From an uncultured Bacilli bacterium (GTDB lineage: Bacteria > Bacillota_I > Bacilli_A > RF39 > UBA660): a stretch of 49,839 nucleotides of DNA. The translations under genes and the position numbers were made by a program. The notes beneath the pieces are model-generated. The model did no database searches. It was not told the origin of the DNA and saw only the letters and a program-made list of their open reading frames with translations. Shown piece by piece: positions 39,599-48,852 of the stretch. The DNA lies in contig CAKPMY010000010.1 in assembly GCA_934168245.1 (NCBI GenBank), forward strand, positions 1 to 49,839, written 5' to 3'. Each line of letters opens with the position of its first letter. The first letter of the stretch is position 1.

Positions 39599-41590
39599 GT
39601 GACAACACCAAGAAAAGATGAGAGTGAAATTAATCAGGGGAAAATTATTGATCAACTTAGATGTTTAGGAATTGATATGATTAGTGAGGCTAATTCTGGG
39701 CATCCAGGTATTGTATTAGGGGCTGCTCCAATACTTTATACTTTGTATGCACATCATTTAAGAATTGCTCCTAATAATCCTAATTATTTTAATAGAGATC
39801 GTTTTGTAATGTCTTGTGGACATGGTTCGGCATTACTATATGCGACACTTTATTTAGCGGGGTATCCGATTAGTCTTGATGATTTGAAGGCATTTAGACA
39901 AATTGATTCTATTACTCCTGGACATCCTGAGTATGGAGTTACACCGGGAGTTGATGTTTCAACAGGACCGTTAGGACAGGGATTTGCGAATGCAGTTGGT
40001 ATGGCTATGGCTGAGGCTAATTTAAGAGCAAGATATAATACAGGTAAGAGAGAAATTATTGATTACTATACATATGTTTTAGCAAGCGATGGAGACTTAA
40101 TGGAAGGTATTAGTTATGAGGCAGCCTCACTTGCTGGTACACTAAAACTTCATAAATTGATTGTATTATATGACTCTAATAATATTTGTTTAGATGGTAA
40201 GACTTCACAGACTTTTAATGATAATGTCTCAATGAGATTTGTTTCACTTGGCTGGAATGTTATTACAGTTAATGATGGAGAAAGTTATGAGGCTATATCT
40301 AAGGCAATAGAAGAGGCTAAAACTAGTACTGATAAGCCAACACTTATTGAAGTTAAAACGGTTATTGGAAAACATTCTAGTTTAGAAGGAACTAATTTAG
40401 TGCATGGTAGTCCTTTAAGTAAAGAAGAAGTTACTAAGGTAAAAGAAAAACTAGGAGTTAGAGATATACCATTTACGGTATCACAAGGTTTATGTGATGA
40501 TTTTAGGTATTTTATAGATAAAAGATGTGCCGAATTGACTGATAAATTTAATAAGAGTTTAGAGAATTTGGACGAGAATGAGAAAAGTGAATTAGAGTAT
40601 TTTATGGGTAATGAGAAAGCAATACCTATTAAAGAATTTATTTATGATGCTCCAGAAGATTTATTAGAATCTCCTCGTGATACTTCTTCTAAATTACTTA
40701 ATTCAGTTGTTACTAAGTCACCATTTATACTTGGTGGTAGTGCTGATTTATTTGGGGCTAATAAGACATATATTAAAGATGGAGGAGATTTTTCATCTAA
40801 TAATTATTTAGGAAAAAATATATTCTTTGGAGTTAGAGAAGGAGCAATGGGAGCCATACTTAATGGACTTGCTTTATGTGGATTTAGAGTATATGGGTCT
40901 ACTTTCTTAGCCTTCAGTGATTATATGAGACCAGCAATTAGAATGGCTTGTATGATGAAGTTACCAGTGATTTATATATTTTCACATGACTCAATCAGTG
41001 TTGGAGAAGATGGACCTACGCATCAACCAGTAGAACAATTAATTGGGTTACGTAGTATACCAAATTTAGAAGTATTTAGACCGGCTGATGCTAATGAAGT
41101 AATTGGTTCATATAAAGCCATTGCTGATAAAAATGAAGGACCAGCAGTAATTACTTTATCCCGTAATAAATTACCAATCTTAGAGACTACTAATGCGGCA
41201 TCTGTTAGTAGAGGTGGGTATGTAGTATTTGATAGTGAAAGAAAACCAGATGGTATTGTTATCGCAACAGGAGAAGAAGTTCATCAAGTAATAGAAGCGG
41301 CTAAGAGATTAAAAGTAAAAGGAATAAATATTAGAGTAGTTTCAATGCCTAATCTAAATAGATTCTTAAAAGAAACACCAGAATATATTGATGAAGTGTT
41401 ACCAGTAGAAATTAGAAAAATAGTAGTAGAAGCAGGATCATCATTCTCATGGAATAGACTAATATTTAATGAGAAGTATTTAATAACACTTGATCAATTT
41501 GGAGCATCAGGTAAAAAAGATGATGTTTATAAAAAGTATGGGTTTGATGTAGAAAGTTTAGAAGAAAAAATAGAGAACCTATTAAAATAA
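39599..41590 (+). CDS. tkt: Transketolase
   Basis: Thiamine-diphosphate enzyme of the pentose phosphate pathway. The 663-residue length is normal. Visible are SEANSGHPG (N-terminal His), TGPLGQG, the TPP motif SDGDLMEGISYEAA, DSNNI and the middle-domain FGVREGAMGAILNG plus HDSISVGEDGPTHQP. Start is GTG, eight bases after GGAAGTGAT. Followed by sirA-like and yneF-like genes as in Bacillus. Confidence 0.95.
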   Translation: MTTPRKDESEINQGKIIDQLRCLGIDMISEANSGHPGIVLGAAPILYTLYAHHLRIAPNNPNYFNRDRFVMSCGHGSALLYATLYLAGYPISLDDLKAFRQIDSITPGHPEYGVTPGVDVSTGPLGQGFANAVGMAMAEANLRARYNTGKREIIDYYTYVLASDGDLMEGISYEAASLAGTLKLHKLIVLYDSNNICLDGKTSQTFNDNVSMRFVSLGWNVITVNDGESYEAISKAIEEAKTSTDKPTLIEVKTVIGKHSSLEGTNLVHGSPLSKEEVTKVKEKLGVRDIPFTVSQGLCDDFRYFIDKRCAELTDKFNKSLENLDENEKSELEYFMGNEKAIPIKEFIYDAPEDLLESPRDTSSKLLNSVVTKSPFILGGSADLFGANKTYIKDGGDFSSNNYLGKNIFFGVREGAMGAILNGLALCGFRVYGSTFLAFSDYMRPAIRMACMMKLPVIYIFSHDSISVGEDGPTHQPVEQLIGLRSIPNLEVFRPADANEVIGSYKAIADKNEGPAVITLSRNKLPILETTNAASVSRGGYVVFDSERKPDGIVIATGEEVHQVIEAAKRLKVKGINIRVVSMPNLNRFLKETPEYIDEVLPVEIRKIVVEAGSSFSWNRLIFNEKYLITLDQFGASGKKDDVYKKYGFDVESLEEKIENLLK

Positions 41591-41641
41591 AATTCGACTA
41601 AAATAGACTTTTATATTTGCTAAGATGTAGTTGGTGATGAT

Positions 41642-42076
41642 ATGAAAGTCTATTTTATTTTTGATATAAAAGAACAATTTATTAGTCTTTATCAGAATAA
41701 TTATCGGGTTTTGTATAATATTTTAAGACAGATATATTATTTAGATAAAGAAGAAGTTAATTATGCGTATACCTTATTTAAACAATTAATTAATGGGATT
41801 GATAAAAATATGATCGATAGAGATATATTTTTAAAGTTTCATGAAGATATTCCTTATTCTAAGAGAGGAAATGTACATTATATTAATAATTTATATAGAG
41901 ATGAGGTTAGTAGACTTATAGTAAAGAGAAGTTATATAAGATTAGAAACAGAACAGTTAAATTCTTCTTTTTTTGATATATTAAAAAAATATTCTAATAA
42001 TTATTTTGTATGTGATTTTAAGAATTATAGTTATTTCTTTTTAAGTAGTAATGCTAAGGCAGCAACAACTATTTAG
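41642..42076 (+). CDS. sirA: SirA-like protein (sporulation inhibitor of DNA replication)
   Basis: A 144-residue protein, close to Bacillus SirA in length. The pattern KVYFIFDIKEQFISLYQNN at the start, then RSYIRLETE, then FFDILKKYSNNYFVCDFKNYSYFFLS at the end follows the SirA layout (YYIFLI at start; FF.ELLR..CFFAVDF near the end). Position right after tkt and two genes before yneF is the same as in Bacillus. SirA binds DnaA and blocks initiation at sporulation. Assignment rests on synteny plus weak similarity. Confidence 0.62.
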   Translation: MKVYFIFDIKEQFISLYQNNYRVLYNILRQIYYLDKEEVNYAYTLFKQLINGIDKNMIDRDIFLKFHEDIPYSKRGNVHYINNLYRDEVSRLIVKRSYIRLETEQLNSSFFDILKKYSNNYFVCDFKNYSYFFLSSNAKAATTI

Positions 42077-42119
42077 TTTTTAGTATTTCTTAATTAGACT
42101 TAGATTGGTTAGTGTAAAG

Positions 42120-42148
42120 TTGACATTTTTAGGAAAATATGGTATAAT
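42120..42148 (+). promoter_or_regulatory. Full-consensus promoter before the transglutaminase-like gene
   Basis: TTGACA (42120-42125), 17 bp, TATAAT (42143-42148) with an extended TG: all elements perfect. Predicts strong constitutive expression. Confidence 0.87.
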
Positions 42149-42175
42149 CTAGAGACTAATTGGGGGATTGGTAGT

Positions 42176-43108
42176 ATGCTAGGAGAAAAAGAGGCTTTAC
42201 AATATTATCAAGAAAAAAGTACGACGAAGATGATTGATGAAACATTACCAATATTAGAGAAACTAAATTCTATATATCGGGAGTTTGATAGACTGGATTG
42301 GGCTTATAAAAATATTGTACATAATGAGGCATTATTAATTAGAAAGATTGCGGGAAGTCAACAATATCATGATATTTATTTAGGAATATTTAAGTATTTA
42401 TATGTTTCTGGAGCATTTTCAGTTGTACCTGGGGCTGATAAATTTATATTTGGTGATGATAAAGAAGAAATTCCTTGTAATCTTGGACTTTCTATTTCGA
42501 CAGGAATTGGAGTTTGTAGAAATATTGCTTCACACTTTATGGATGTTTTAAATGAAATTAATAAGATAAATCAAACAAATAATTCTTATTTCGTAGTGCC
42601 AACTAGAGTAAGTTCTGATGATATTGTCGTAAAAAAACTACCTAAAGAATTTAAAGAAAAAATGGATCCAGAGATGAAGGAGACTCTTAAAGAATTAGAC
42701 AATGAACCTAGTAGTGCATATGCACCAAACCATCTTGAAGTTTTATGTCTTACGAATGGAGTGTTAAGAGTATATGATCCAACATTATTTAGAGTTAGAC
42801 AAATTCATCAAGAGAAAAAGAGTGAAGAAAGAAAAATATTTGACTTAAGATTTAATGTTTATAGAAATGGTTATATTAAAAATCCAGTTTCTTTCCTTTT
42901 AAAAGCAGATGGATCAAGAGATAGATTTGAAGAGGCTTTAAAAGTACCATTGTCGGTTTCATTTCATGAGAGAATTATGAGGGAGGCAATCTTTTATTGT
43001 GAAACAGCAGGTGATGATATACAAGAGTTTTGTCGGGCAACTGAAAAATATTATAAAATAGTAGTAGAAGAAAAATCAAAATGTTATGCGAAGGCACATA
43101 TGTATTAA
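42176..43108 (+). CDS. Transglutaminase-like / papain-fold protein
   Basis: A 310-residue protein with a Cys-His-Asp arrangement of the transglutaminase superfamily: GIGVCRNIASHF (Cys114), then APNHLEVLCLTNG (His186) and VYDPTLF (Asp201). There is no signal peptide, so it is cytoplasmic or exported by another route. It has the strongest promoter of the window. Substrate unknown: cross-linking, amidase or protease activity are all possible. Confidence 0.62.
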   Translation: MLGEKEALQYYQEKSTTKMIDETLPILEKLNSIYREFDRLDWAYKNIVHNEALLIRKIAGSQQYHDIYLGIFKYLYVSGAFSVVPGADKFIFGDDKEEIPCNLGLSISTGIGVCRNIASHFMDVLNEINKINQTNNSYFVVPTRVSSDDIVVKKLPKEFKEKMDPEMKETLKELDNEPSSAYAPNHLEVLCLTNGVLRVYDPTLFRVRQIHQEKKSEERKIFDLRFNVYRNGYIKNPVSFLLKADGSRDRFEEALKVPLSVSFHERIMREAIFYCETAGDDIQEFCRATEKYYKIVVEEKSKCYAKAHMY

Positions 43109-43115
43109 GTTCTTC

Positions 43116-43144
43116 TTGATAACATTTAATTATAATGATACAAT
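43116..43144 (+). promoter_or_regulatory. Promoter of yneF
   Basis: TTGATA (43116-43121), 17 bp, TACAAT (43139-43144) with extended TG. Confidence 0.65.
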
Positions 43145-43170
43145 AATTATGTATTAAGGAGATGAGGTAA

Positions 43171-43380
43171 ATGTTACATGATATATTAATGGTTCTTTTA
43201 GGACTAGTAATAGGTGCTGTAATTGGTTTTTTTGTAGCACGTAAAGTAATGGAAAAGTATTTAAAGAAAAATCCGCCTATTAATGAAGATATGATTAAGG
43301 CTTTAATGATGCAGATGGGTAGAAAACCTAATCAAAAACAGATTAATCAAATGATGAAGGCTATGGAGAAGTATAGATAA
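43171..43380 (+). CDS. yneF: YneF family (UPF0154) small membrane protein
   Basis: A 69-residue protein with one membrane helix at 5-25 (ILMVLLGLVIGAVIGFFVARK) and the UPF0154 signature NPPINEDMIKALMMQMGRKPNQKQINQMM. Function unknown; widely conserved in Bacillota and near tkt as here. AAGGAG-GAGG precedes the ATG. Confidence 0.92.
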   Translation: MLHDILMVLLGLVIGAVIGFFVARKVMEKYLKKNPPINEDMIKALMMQMGRKPNQKQINQMMKAMEKYR

Positions 43381-43395
43381 TACTTTTCTTTTTTT
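43366..43395 (+). terminator. Terminator of yneF
   Basis: GAGAAGTAT / ATACTTTTC (one wobble), loop AGATA, then T run; overlaps the stop codon. Confidence 0.75.
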
Positions 43396-43406
43396 TAGAT
43401 TTATTT

Positions 43407-43412
43407 TATAAT
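43407..43412 (+). promoter_or_regulatory. -10 box of uvrC
   Basis: TATAAT placed so that the transcript would start about 43419, at the GGTG ribosome site, with a leader of about 10 nt. Confidence 0.5.
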
Positions 43413-43428
43413 TTAGTTGGTGTTTATT

Positions 43429-45192
43429 ATGAAAGACTTTAGAGAAAAATTAGCATTAGTACCTACTAAGCCTGGAAGTTATCAGATGAAAAATAAAGAT
43501 GGGATTATTATATATGTAGGGAAAGCAAAAAATTTAAAAAATAGACTTAAAAGTTATTTTACAGGTACTGTTACAGGTAAGACTAAGATGCTTGTTGAAG
43601 ATATAGATGATTTTGAGTATATAGTAACATCATCAGAGTTAGAGTCATTGATACTGGAAATTACATTGATAAAGAAATATGATCCGAAGTATAATATTAT
43701 GCTTACTGATGATAAGACTTATCCGTATATAGAACTTACTAAAGAAAAGTATCCGAGACTTAGAGTAGTTAGAAATGTTAAAAGACGTAAAAACTTAAAT
43801 TACTTATATGGGCCTTATCCAAATGTTACAGCGGCTAGAAAGACAGTTAATATGTTAAATAGACTTTATCCACTTAGAAAGTGTGAACATTTAAAGAGAG
43901 AGTTATGTCTTTATTATCATATACATGAGTGTTTAGGATATTGTGTTAAAGAAGTAGATAGTAAAGTTATTAATGAAATGTCACATGAGATTGTGTCTTT
44001 CTTAAAGGGAGATAGTAGTTTTATTAGAGAAAAAATTAATAAAGAAATGATGGCAGCAAGTGAGGCTATGAATTATGAAAAGGCTTTAGAATTAAAGACT
44101 ATGTTAGAAGATATAGATATTACTTTAAGAAGACAAAAGATTGATTTGAATAATAATTATAATTTTGATTTAGTTAATTATTATGTAGATAAGAATTATT
44201 TATCTATACAAGTATTTTTCGTTAGAGATGGATTATTAGTTGGTAGAAATAAAGATATTATTAGTAGTGATTTAGATATTAGTGAACAAGTAGTTGAATA
44301 TATTATTAAGTTTTATGAGAAGAATACAGTTTTACCAAGAGAGTTATTAGTACCAGAGGAGATTGATAGTAATTTATTGGAAGAATATTTAAAAATAAAA
44401 GTTACTTCTCCTAAGAAAGGTAAGTTGAAGAAATTATTTGATTTGGCTAGAGATAATGCTAAAGAAATACTTGGGGCTGAAGAAGAAATGTTAAAGAAAA
44501 ATGATGAGTTAAGGCTTGAAGCGATTGAAGAGTTAAAAGGACTTTTGGGTACTGATAAAGTTTCAAGGATGGAGGCTTTTGATAATAGTCATTTATTTGG
44601 GACTTTTTATGTAGGTGGTATGGTTGTCTATGAGGACTTTTTACCTTTAAAAGATGACTATCGTAAGTATAAGATTTCAACTGATGTAAAAGATGATTTA
44701 GGGGCAATGAAGGAAGTTATATATAGAAGATATTATAAAGTATTAATGGAGAATCTTACTCCGCCGGATGTAATTGTCATGGATGGAGGATTTAATCAAG
44801 TTAAGATAGCAGTAGATATTATTAGAAGTTTAGGACTTAATATTAGAGTAATTGGACTTGTTAAGAATGATAAACATAGAACTAGTTCAATTATTGATGA
44901 AGAAGGTAGAGTTTTAAATGTAAAAAGTGATAGTAATTTGTTTTTATTCTTTAGTAAGATTCAAGAAGAAGTACATAGATTTGCGATTACATATCATAGA
45001 AATATTAAGGCTAAAGGAGCATTATCTTCAGTACTTGATATGGTACCTGGAATTGGGGAAGTTAGAAAGAAGGAACTATTAAAACATTTTGGTTCATTAA
45101 AGAAAATGAAAGAAGCAACAGTAGAGGAATTAAGTGAGGTTGTTTCTTCAGATGTTGCGGTAGTATTGTTTGATTATTTACAAAAAATATAG
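43429..45192 (+). CDS. uvrC: UvrABC system protein C
   Basis: Dual-incision endonuclease of nucleotide excision repair. Domains in order: GIY-YIG (YVGKAKNLKNRLKSYF), a Cys-rich stretch, the UVR motif that binds UvrB (MNYEKALELKTMLEDI), the RNase H-like 5' nuclease (EAFDNSHLFGTFYVGGMVVY and DGG) and a C-terminal HhH (VPGIGEVRKKELLKHFGSL). 587 residues is normal. The ATG at 43429 has GGTG six bases upstream; the frame's TTG at 43417 lies on that site. Confidence 0.95.
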   Translation: MKDFREKLALVPTKPGSYQMKNKDGIIIYVGKAKNLKNRLKSYFTGTVTGKTKMLVEDIDDFEYIVTSSELESLILEITLIKKYDPKYNIMLTDDKTYPYIELTKEKYPRLRVVRNVKRRKNLNYLYGPYPNVTAARKTVNMLNRLYPLRKCEHLKRELCLYYHIHECLGYCVKEVDSKVINEMSHEIVSFLKGDSSFIREKINKEMMAASEAMNYEKALELKTMLEDIDITLRRQKIDLNNNYNFDLVNYYVDKNYLSIQVFFVRDGLLVGRNKDIISSDLDISEQVVEYIIKFYEKNTVLPRELLVPEEIDSNLLEEYLKIKVTSPKKGKLKKLFDLARDNAKEILGAEEEMLKKNDELRLEAIEELKGLLGTDKVSRMEAFDNSHLFGTFYVGGMVVYEDFLPLKDDYRKYKISTDVKDDLGAMKEVIYRRYYKVLMENLTPPDVIVMDGGFNQVKIAVDIIRSLGLNIRVIGLVKNDKHRTSSIIDEEGRVLNVKSDSNLFLFFSKIQEEVHRFAITYHRNIKAKGALSSVLDMVPGIGEVRKKELLKHFGSLKKMKEATVEELSEVVSSDVAVVLFDYLQKI

Positions 45193-45221
45193 TAATATAT
45201 AGATAGAGGTTGGTGATATGA

Positions 45222-46145
45222 GTGAAGGAGTTAAATAATACATTAGCGGAAAAGAAAAAGGCTATTTTAGTTATTATTATAATAGTTATTTTAGTTTCTA
45301 TATTGGGATATTTCTTTGTTACATATAGGAATATGAAGAGAACTAAAAGTTATGAAGCAATGGAGAGAGAGTTATTTGTTGCGACAAAGAAATATGTAGA
45401 GAAAGAGAAGGTATTTGATAATAACGTAGTATTTAGTGTGGATGTTGGATCTAGTAAATTATTAGAAGATAAATATTTGAAAGAGTTAGTTGATCCAGTA
45501 GATAAAAATAAAAGTTGTAAGGCTTATGTTAATGTTACGAGAGAGAGTAAGAATGATTATGAGTATATAGTATTACTTGAGTGTAGTCAGTATAATAATG
45601 GTGGTATAAAATTTGATAGAGATGGAACTGTACTTGAGAGTAATGTTTATGGTAGTAATCTTCCTAATATTGATGATTTTAATACGACAGGAAATGATGA
45701 TAAAGATAGTAATATTGATAATGATACGAATAATGATGTAGATAATAATACTTCAAATAATTCTGGTAATGATAATTCTAGTAATGGAAATGATAATACT
45801 GGTGCTAGTAATAATACTGATAATGGTTCAAATACTTCTGGAAGTAGTAATGGTACTTTAAATAATGGGCAACAGGTTTTAGATGGAGTTAATGTTAATG
45901 GAAGAATTATTAAGATAGTTGATCGAAGTAGTGTTAACTGTGCGCAGGCGATTGAATATTATTATGAAGATAGTAATTATAAATATTATTTTAATTGTAT
46001 TATGAGCCCTAGTGTGTTTGTTGTGATAGATGGAATAGAATATAATTTAAAGATTGCTCTTAATAATGGGTTTGTTACTATGGATGAATTAGAGAAGGCG
46101 GGGTTTAGACCGCTTAAGGAATCTAAAAATTTGATTGATAGATAA
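45222..46145 (+). CDS. Single-pass membrane protein with Asn/Asp/Ser-rich linker
   Basis: A 307-residue protein: cytoplasmic basic start, one helix (about 14-34), an extracellular alpha/beta domain to about 150, then a linker of about 65 residues composed almost only of Asn, Asp, Ser, Gly and Thr, then a second small domain with two Cys (NCAQAIEYYY, YYFNCIM). GTG start at 45222 with GGTGAT four bases upstream; an out-of-frame ATG at 45218 gives only six codons. Function unknown. Confidence 0.7.
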   Translation: MKELNNTLAEKKKAILVIIIIVILVSILGYFFVTYRNMKRTKSYEAMERELFVATKKYVEKEKVFDNNVVFSVDVGSSKLLEDKYLKELVDPVDKNKSCKAYVNVTRESKNDYEYIVLLECSQYNNGGIKFDRDGTVLESNVYGSNLPNIDDFNTTGNDDKDSNIDNDTNNDVDNNTSNNSGNDNSSNGNDNTGASNNTDNGSNTSGSSNGTLNNGQQVLDGVNVNGRIIKIVDRSSVNCAQAIEYYYEDSNYKYYFNCIMSPSVFVVIDGIEYNLKIALNNGFVTMDELEKAGFRPLKESKNLIDR

Positions 46146-46166
46146 AAATTAAAATAGTGAGAGAGA

Positions 46167-46217
46167 GTAGAATTTTTAGAGGGGAGAGACTTTTTAGAAA
46201 TTCTGCTTTTATATTTT
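46167..46217 (+). terminator. Terminator before mutL
   Basis: Nine-bp outer stem GTAGAATTT / AAATTCTGC around an inner hairpin, then TTTTATATTTT. Confidence 0.75.
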
Positions 46218-46228
46218 GAGGTGGTAGT

Positions 46229-48028
46229 ATGTCAAAAATTAAAGTAATGGATGAAGTTCTTGCGAATAAGATAGCGGCAGGAGAAGTAGTAGAAAAGACT
46301 ATGAATGTTGTTAAAGAGTTGGTTGAAAACTCGATAGATGCTAAGGCTAATGAGATAACTATTAAATTAATTGACTCAGGAGTTAAAGAAATAGAAGTAA
46401 GTGATAATGGTGTTGGAATGGATAAAGAAGATGCAATGATGGCTTTTTCTAGACATGCTACATCTAAGTTAAAGAATTTGGATGATTTGTTTTATATCGA
46501 GTCTTTAGGTTTTAGAGGTGAGGCACTTCCTTCTATTGCTTCTGTTTCTAATGTTAGGTTAAAGACTGCTGATGGAGTTAAGGGAACTCTTGTTACGTTA
46601 GAAGGAGGAGAAAATATGCAAGTTTCTTCTTGTGACTTACAAGAGGGAACTACAATTACAGTTTCAGATTTATTTTATAATACACCGGTTAGATTAAAGT
46701 ATTTAAAGAATTTATATATAGAACTTGCTAATATCGTGGAGTATGTTGATAAAATGGCTTTATCATATCCAGATATTAAGTTTTGTCTTATTAATAATGA
46801 TAAAATATTACTTAGGACTGATGGATCTGGGGAGTTACTTAAAGTAATTTATCAGATATATGGGGCTGATATTACTAAGAAGATGATTAATATATCAGGA
46901 GAAAATGATGATTACTATGTATCTGGTTATATATCTTATCCTGAAGTTACTAAGAGTAATAGAAATGGAATTACAACTTTAGTAAATGGTAGAGTTATTA
47001 GAAATAATGAACTTAATAAGATTATTACAGATGCATATCATACGTATATTCCTAAAGATAAGTTTCCAATAATAGTATTAAATATAGATGTTGATCCGAT
47101 ACTAATAGATATTAATATACATCCTACTAAGATGGATATTAAGTTTTCAAAGATGGATACATTAAAAGAGTTAGTTATTGATCTTATTAGTAAGAAGTTA
47201 AAACAATTGACATTAATTCCTACGGCGGCAGTTAGAGATGTTTCTTCTGTTTCAGAAGTTAGGAATCAAATAAGAGAAGAAAAAGAAGATATTAATAGTG
47301 ATTATAAAGATGTATTTGGTAATAAGACTAGTTATGAAGAGATAAAATTAGACTTTGAAATAGCCGAAGCAGAAGAGAATTATAAGAAGAGTACGGAAGA
47401 AGAGGCTACTGATGAAGAGGATGAGGGTCCAGTTAAGGAAGAGTACCGAATAAAGAAAATGGAACCTAGGGGGATAGTTTATTCGACGTATATAATTGCG
47501 GAAAATGAAGATGGAATGTATATAATTGATCAACATGCGGCGGCTGAACGTATTAATTATGAGAAGGTATTAAAATCCTTAAAAGAGAAACAAGTAGTTG
47601 TTGATTTACTTATTCCTATTAAGATTGAACTTAGTGCTAATGAGTTTTTAGTTGTGAGAGAGAATTTTTCTTTACTTGAAGAGTATGGCTTTAAGGCAGA
47701 AGAATTTGGTATTAATACAATTATAGTGAGAAGCCATCCTAGTTGGATTAGTGATGATATTGCGGAAGAGTGTATTCGTAAAGTAGTTGATATTATAATA
47801 ACTAAGGAAGCATTTGATTTTGATTTATTTGTCTGGAGAATGGCTGCTACTATGGCTTGTAGAATGTCTATTAAGGCAAATGATTATATTTCGTATGATG
47901 ATCAGATTTTCCTTTTAGATACATTACGTAAGTGTGAAAATCCATTTACTTGTCCACATGGTAGACCAACAATTATTACTTATACAAAGTATGATTTAGA
48001 GAAGCTATTTAAGAGATCTCTTGATTAG
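46229..48028 (+). CDS. mutL: DNA mismatch repair protein MutL
   Basis: The GHKL ATPase start is intact: IAAGEVVEKTMNVVKELVENSIDA, DNGVGM and GFRGEALPSIASV. In the C-terminal half, DQHAAAERINYE matches the DQHA-x2-E-x4-E endonuclease motif and CPHGRP the zinc-binding end, so this MutL nicks DNA itself, as in bacteria without MutH. An acidic linker of about 70 residues (380-420) joins the halves. mutS is not in the window. GAGGTGG precedes the ATG. Confidence 0.95.
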   Translation: MSKIKVMDEVLANKIAAGEVVEKTMNVVKELVENSIDAKANEITIKLIDSGVKEIEVSDNGVGMDKEDAMMAFSRHATSKLKNLDDLFYIESLGFRGEALPSIASVSNVRLKTADGVKGTLVTLEGGENMQVSSCDLQEGTTITVSDLFYNTPVRLKYLKNLYIELANIVEYVDKMALSYPDIKFCLINNDKILLRTDGSGELLKVIYQIYGADITKKMINISGENDDYYVSGYISYPEVTKSNRNGITTLVNGRVIRNNELNKIITDAYHTYIPKDKFPIIVLNIDVDPILIDINIHPTKMDIKFSKMDTLKELVIDLISKKLKQLTLIPTAAVRDVSSVSEVRNQIREEKEDINSDYKDVFGNKTSYEEIKLDFEIAEAEENYKKSTEEEATDEEDEGPVKEEYRIKKMEPRGIVYSTYIIAENEDGMYIIDQHAAAERINYEKVLKSLKEKQVVVDLLIPIKIELSANEFLVVRENFSLLEEYGFKAEEFGINTIIVRSHPSWISDDIAEECIRKVVDIIITKEAFDFDLFVWRMAATMACRMSIKANDYISYDDQIFLLDTLRKCENPFTCPHGRPTIITYTKYDLEKLFKRSLD

Positions 48029-48076
48029 TTTTAATATTTATGATATGATATCTCTCACTTTAAGGAGGAGAATATA

Positions 48077-48844
48077 ATGGCTTTTACAAAAGTTTATCCA
48101 TTTACAACAGAGAAACTTTCTTCTTATTTTCCAGCGATGAACTTAGAAAATAAAAGTGTTTTAACTGTTGGATCTTCTGGAGACCAAGTGTTTAATGCTT
48201 TGGTATGTGGAGCAGGGAAGATTACAGTTTTTGATATAAATCCTAATACTTCAGTTTTTTATAAATTGAAAAGAGAGAGGATACTATCAGTACCAAGAAA
48301 AAAATTAGTAACCAATATTTTAGATGTAGATAGTATTGCATTTACGGGGGATAGATTTGATGAGAGAAGGATTGCTAGTTTTAATAATTATTTACAAAAT
48401 GATAGTGCTTATCAGTTTTTAAGGGAAAGATTAGAAGAGGCAGAAGTTTCTTTTATTGAGGGAGATATTTTTAAGATGAAAGAGGCTTTAGGAAATGAGA
48501 AGTTTGATAGGATTTTTCTTTCGAATATTTTGCATTATATAGAATATTTCTTTCCTAATACTGATCCTTATTCTGTACTTGGAGAAGGATTTAGAGAATG
48601 GGAAAGTCATCTAAATGATGAAGGTGTTTTACAATTACTTTATTTATATGGACACTCTATTGATAAGATAAAGAATAATGAAGTATTAAAACGGTTTAAG
48701 AAGAAAAGTGCATTTCCTTCTGCTGTATATGATGTAATTAAGGTACATGAGACGTTAGGAGTAGACTTAGATATAACAGACTTTAGAGGAGTACATGATG
48801 GTTCTTTTAGTAGAGATAGTATTGTTACTTATACTAAGAAGTGA
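48077..48844 (+). CDS. DUF3419-like S-adenosylmethionine-dependent protein
   Basis: A 255-residue protein with LTVGSSGDQVFNALVCGAGKITVFDIN (28-54), a Rossmann S-adenosylmethionine site with Asp after strand 2, and FDRIFLSNILHY later. This is typical of the DUF3419/BtaA-like group, some of which transfer an aminocarboxypropyl group to lipid. GGAGG precedes the ATG. It lies between mutL and miaA, with the miaA ribosome site overlapping its stop region. Confidence 0.72.
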   Translation: MAFTKVYPFTTEKLSSYFPAMNLENKSVLTVGSSGDQVFNALVCGAGKITVFDINPNTSVFYKLKRERILSVPRKKLVTNILDVDSIAFTGDRFDERRIASFNNYLQNDSAYQFLRERLEEAEVSFIEGDIFKMKEALGNEKFDRIFLSNILHYIEYFFPNTDPYSVLGEGFREWESHLNDEGVLQLLYLYGHSIDKIKNNEVLKRFKKKSAFPSAVYDVIKVHETLGVDLDITDFRGVHDGSFSRDSIVTYTKK

Positions 48845-48852
48845 GGAATTTT

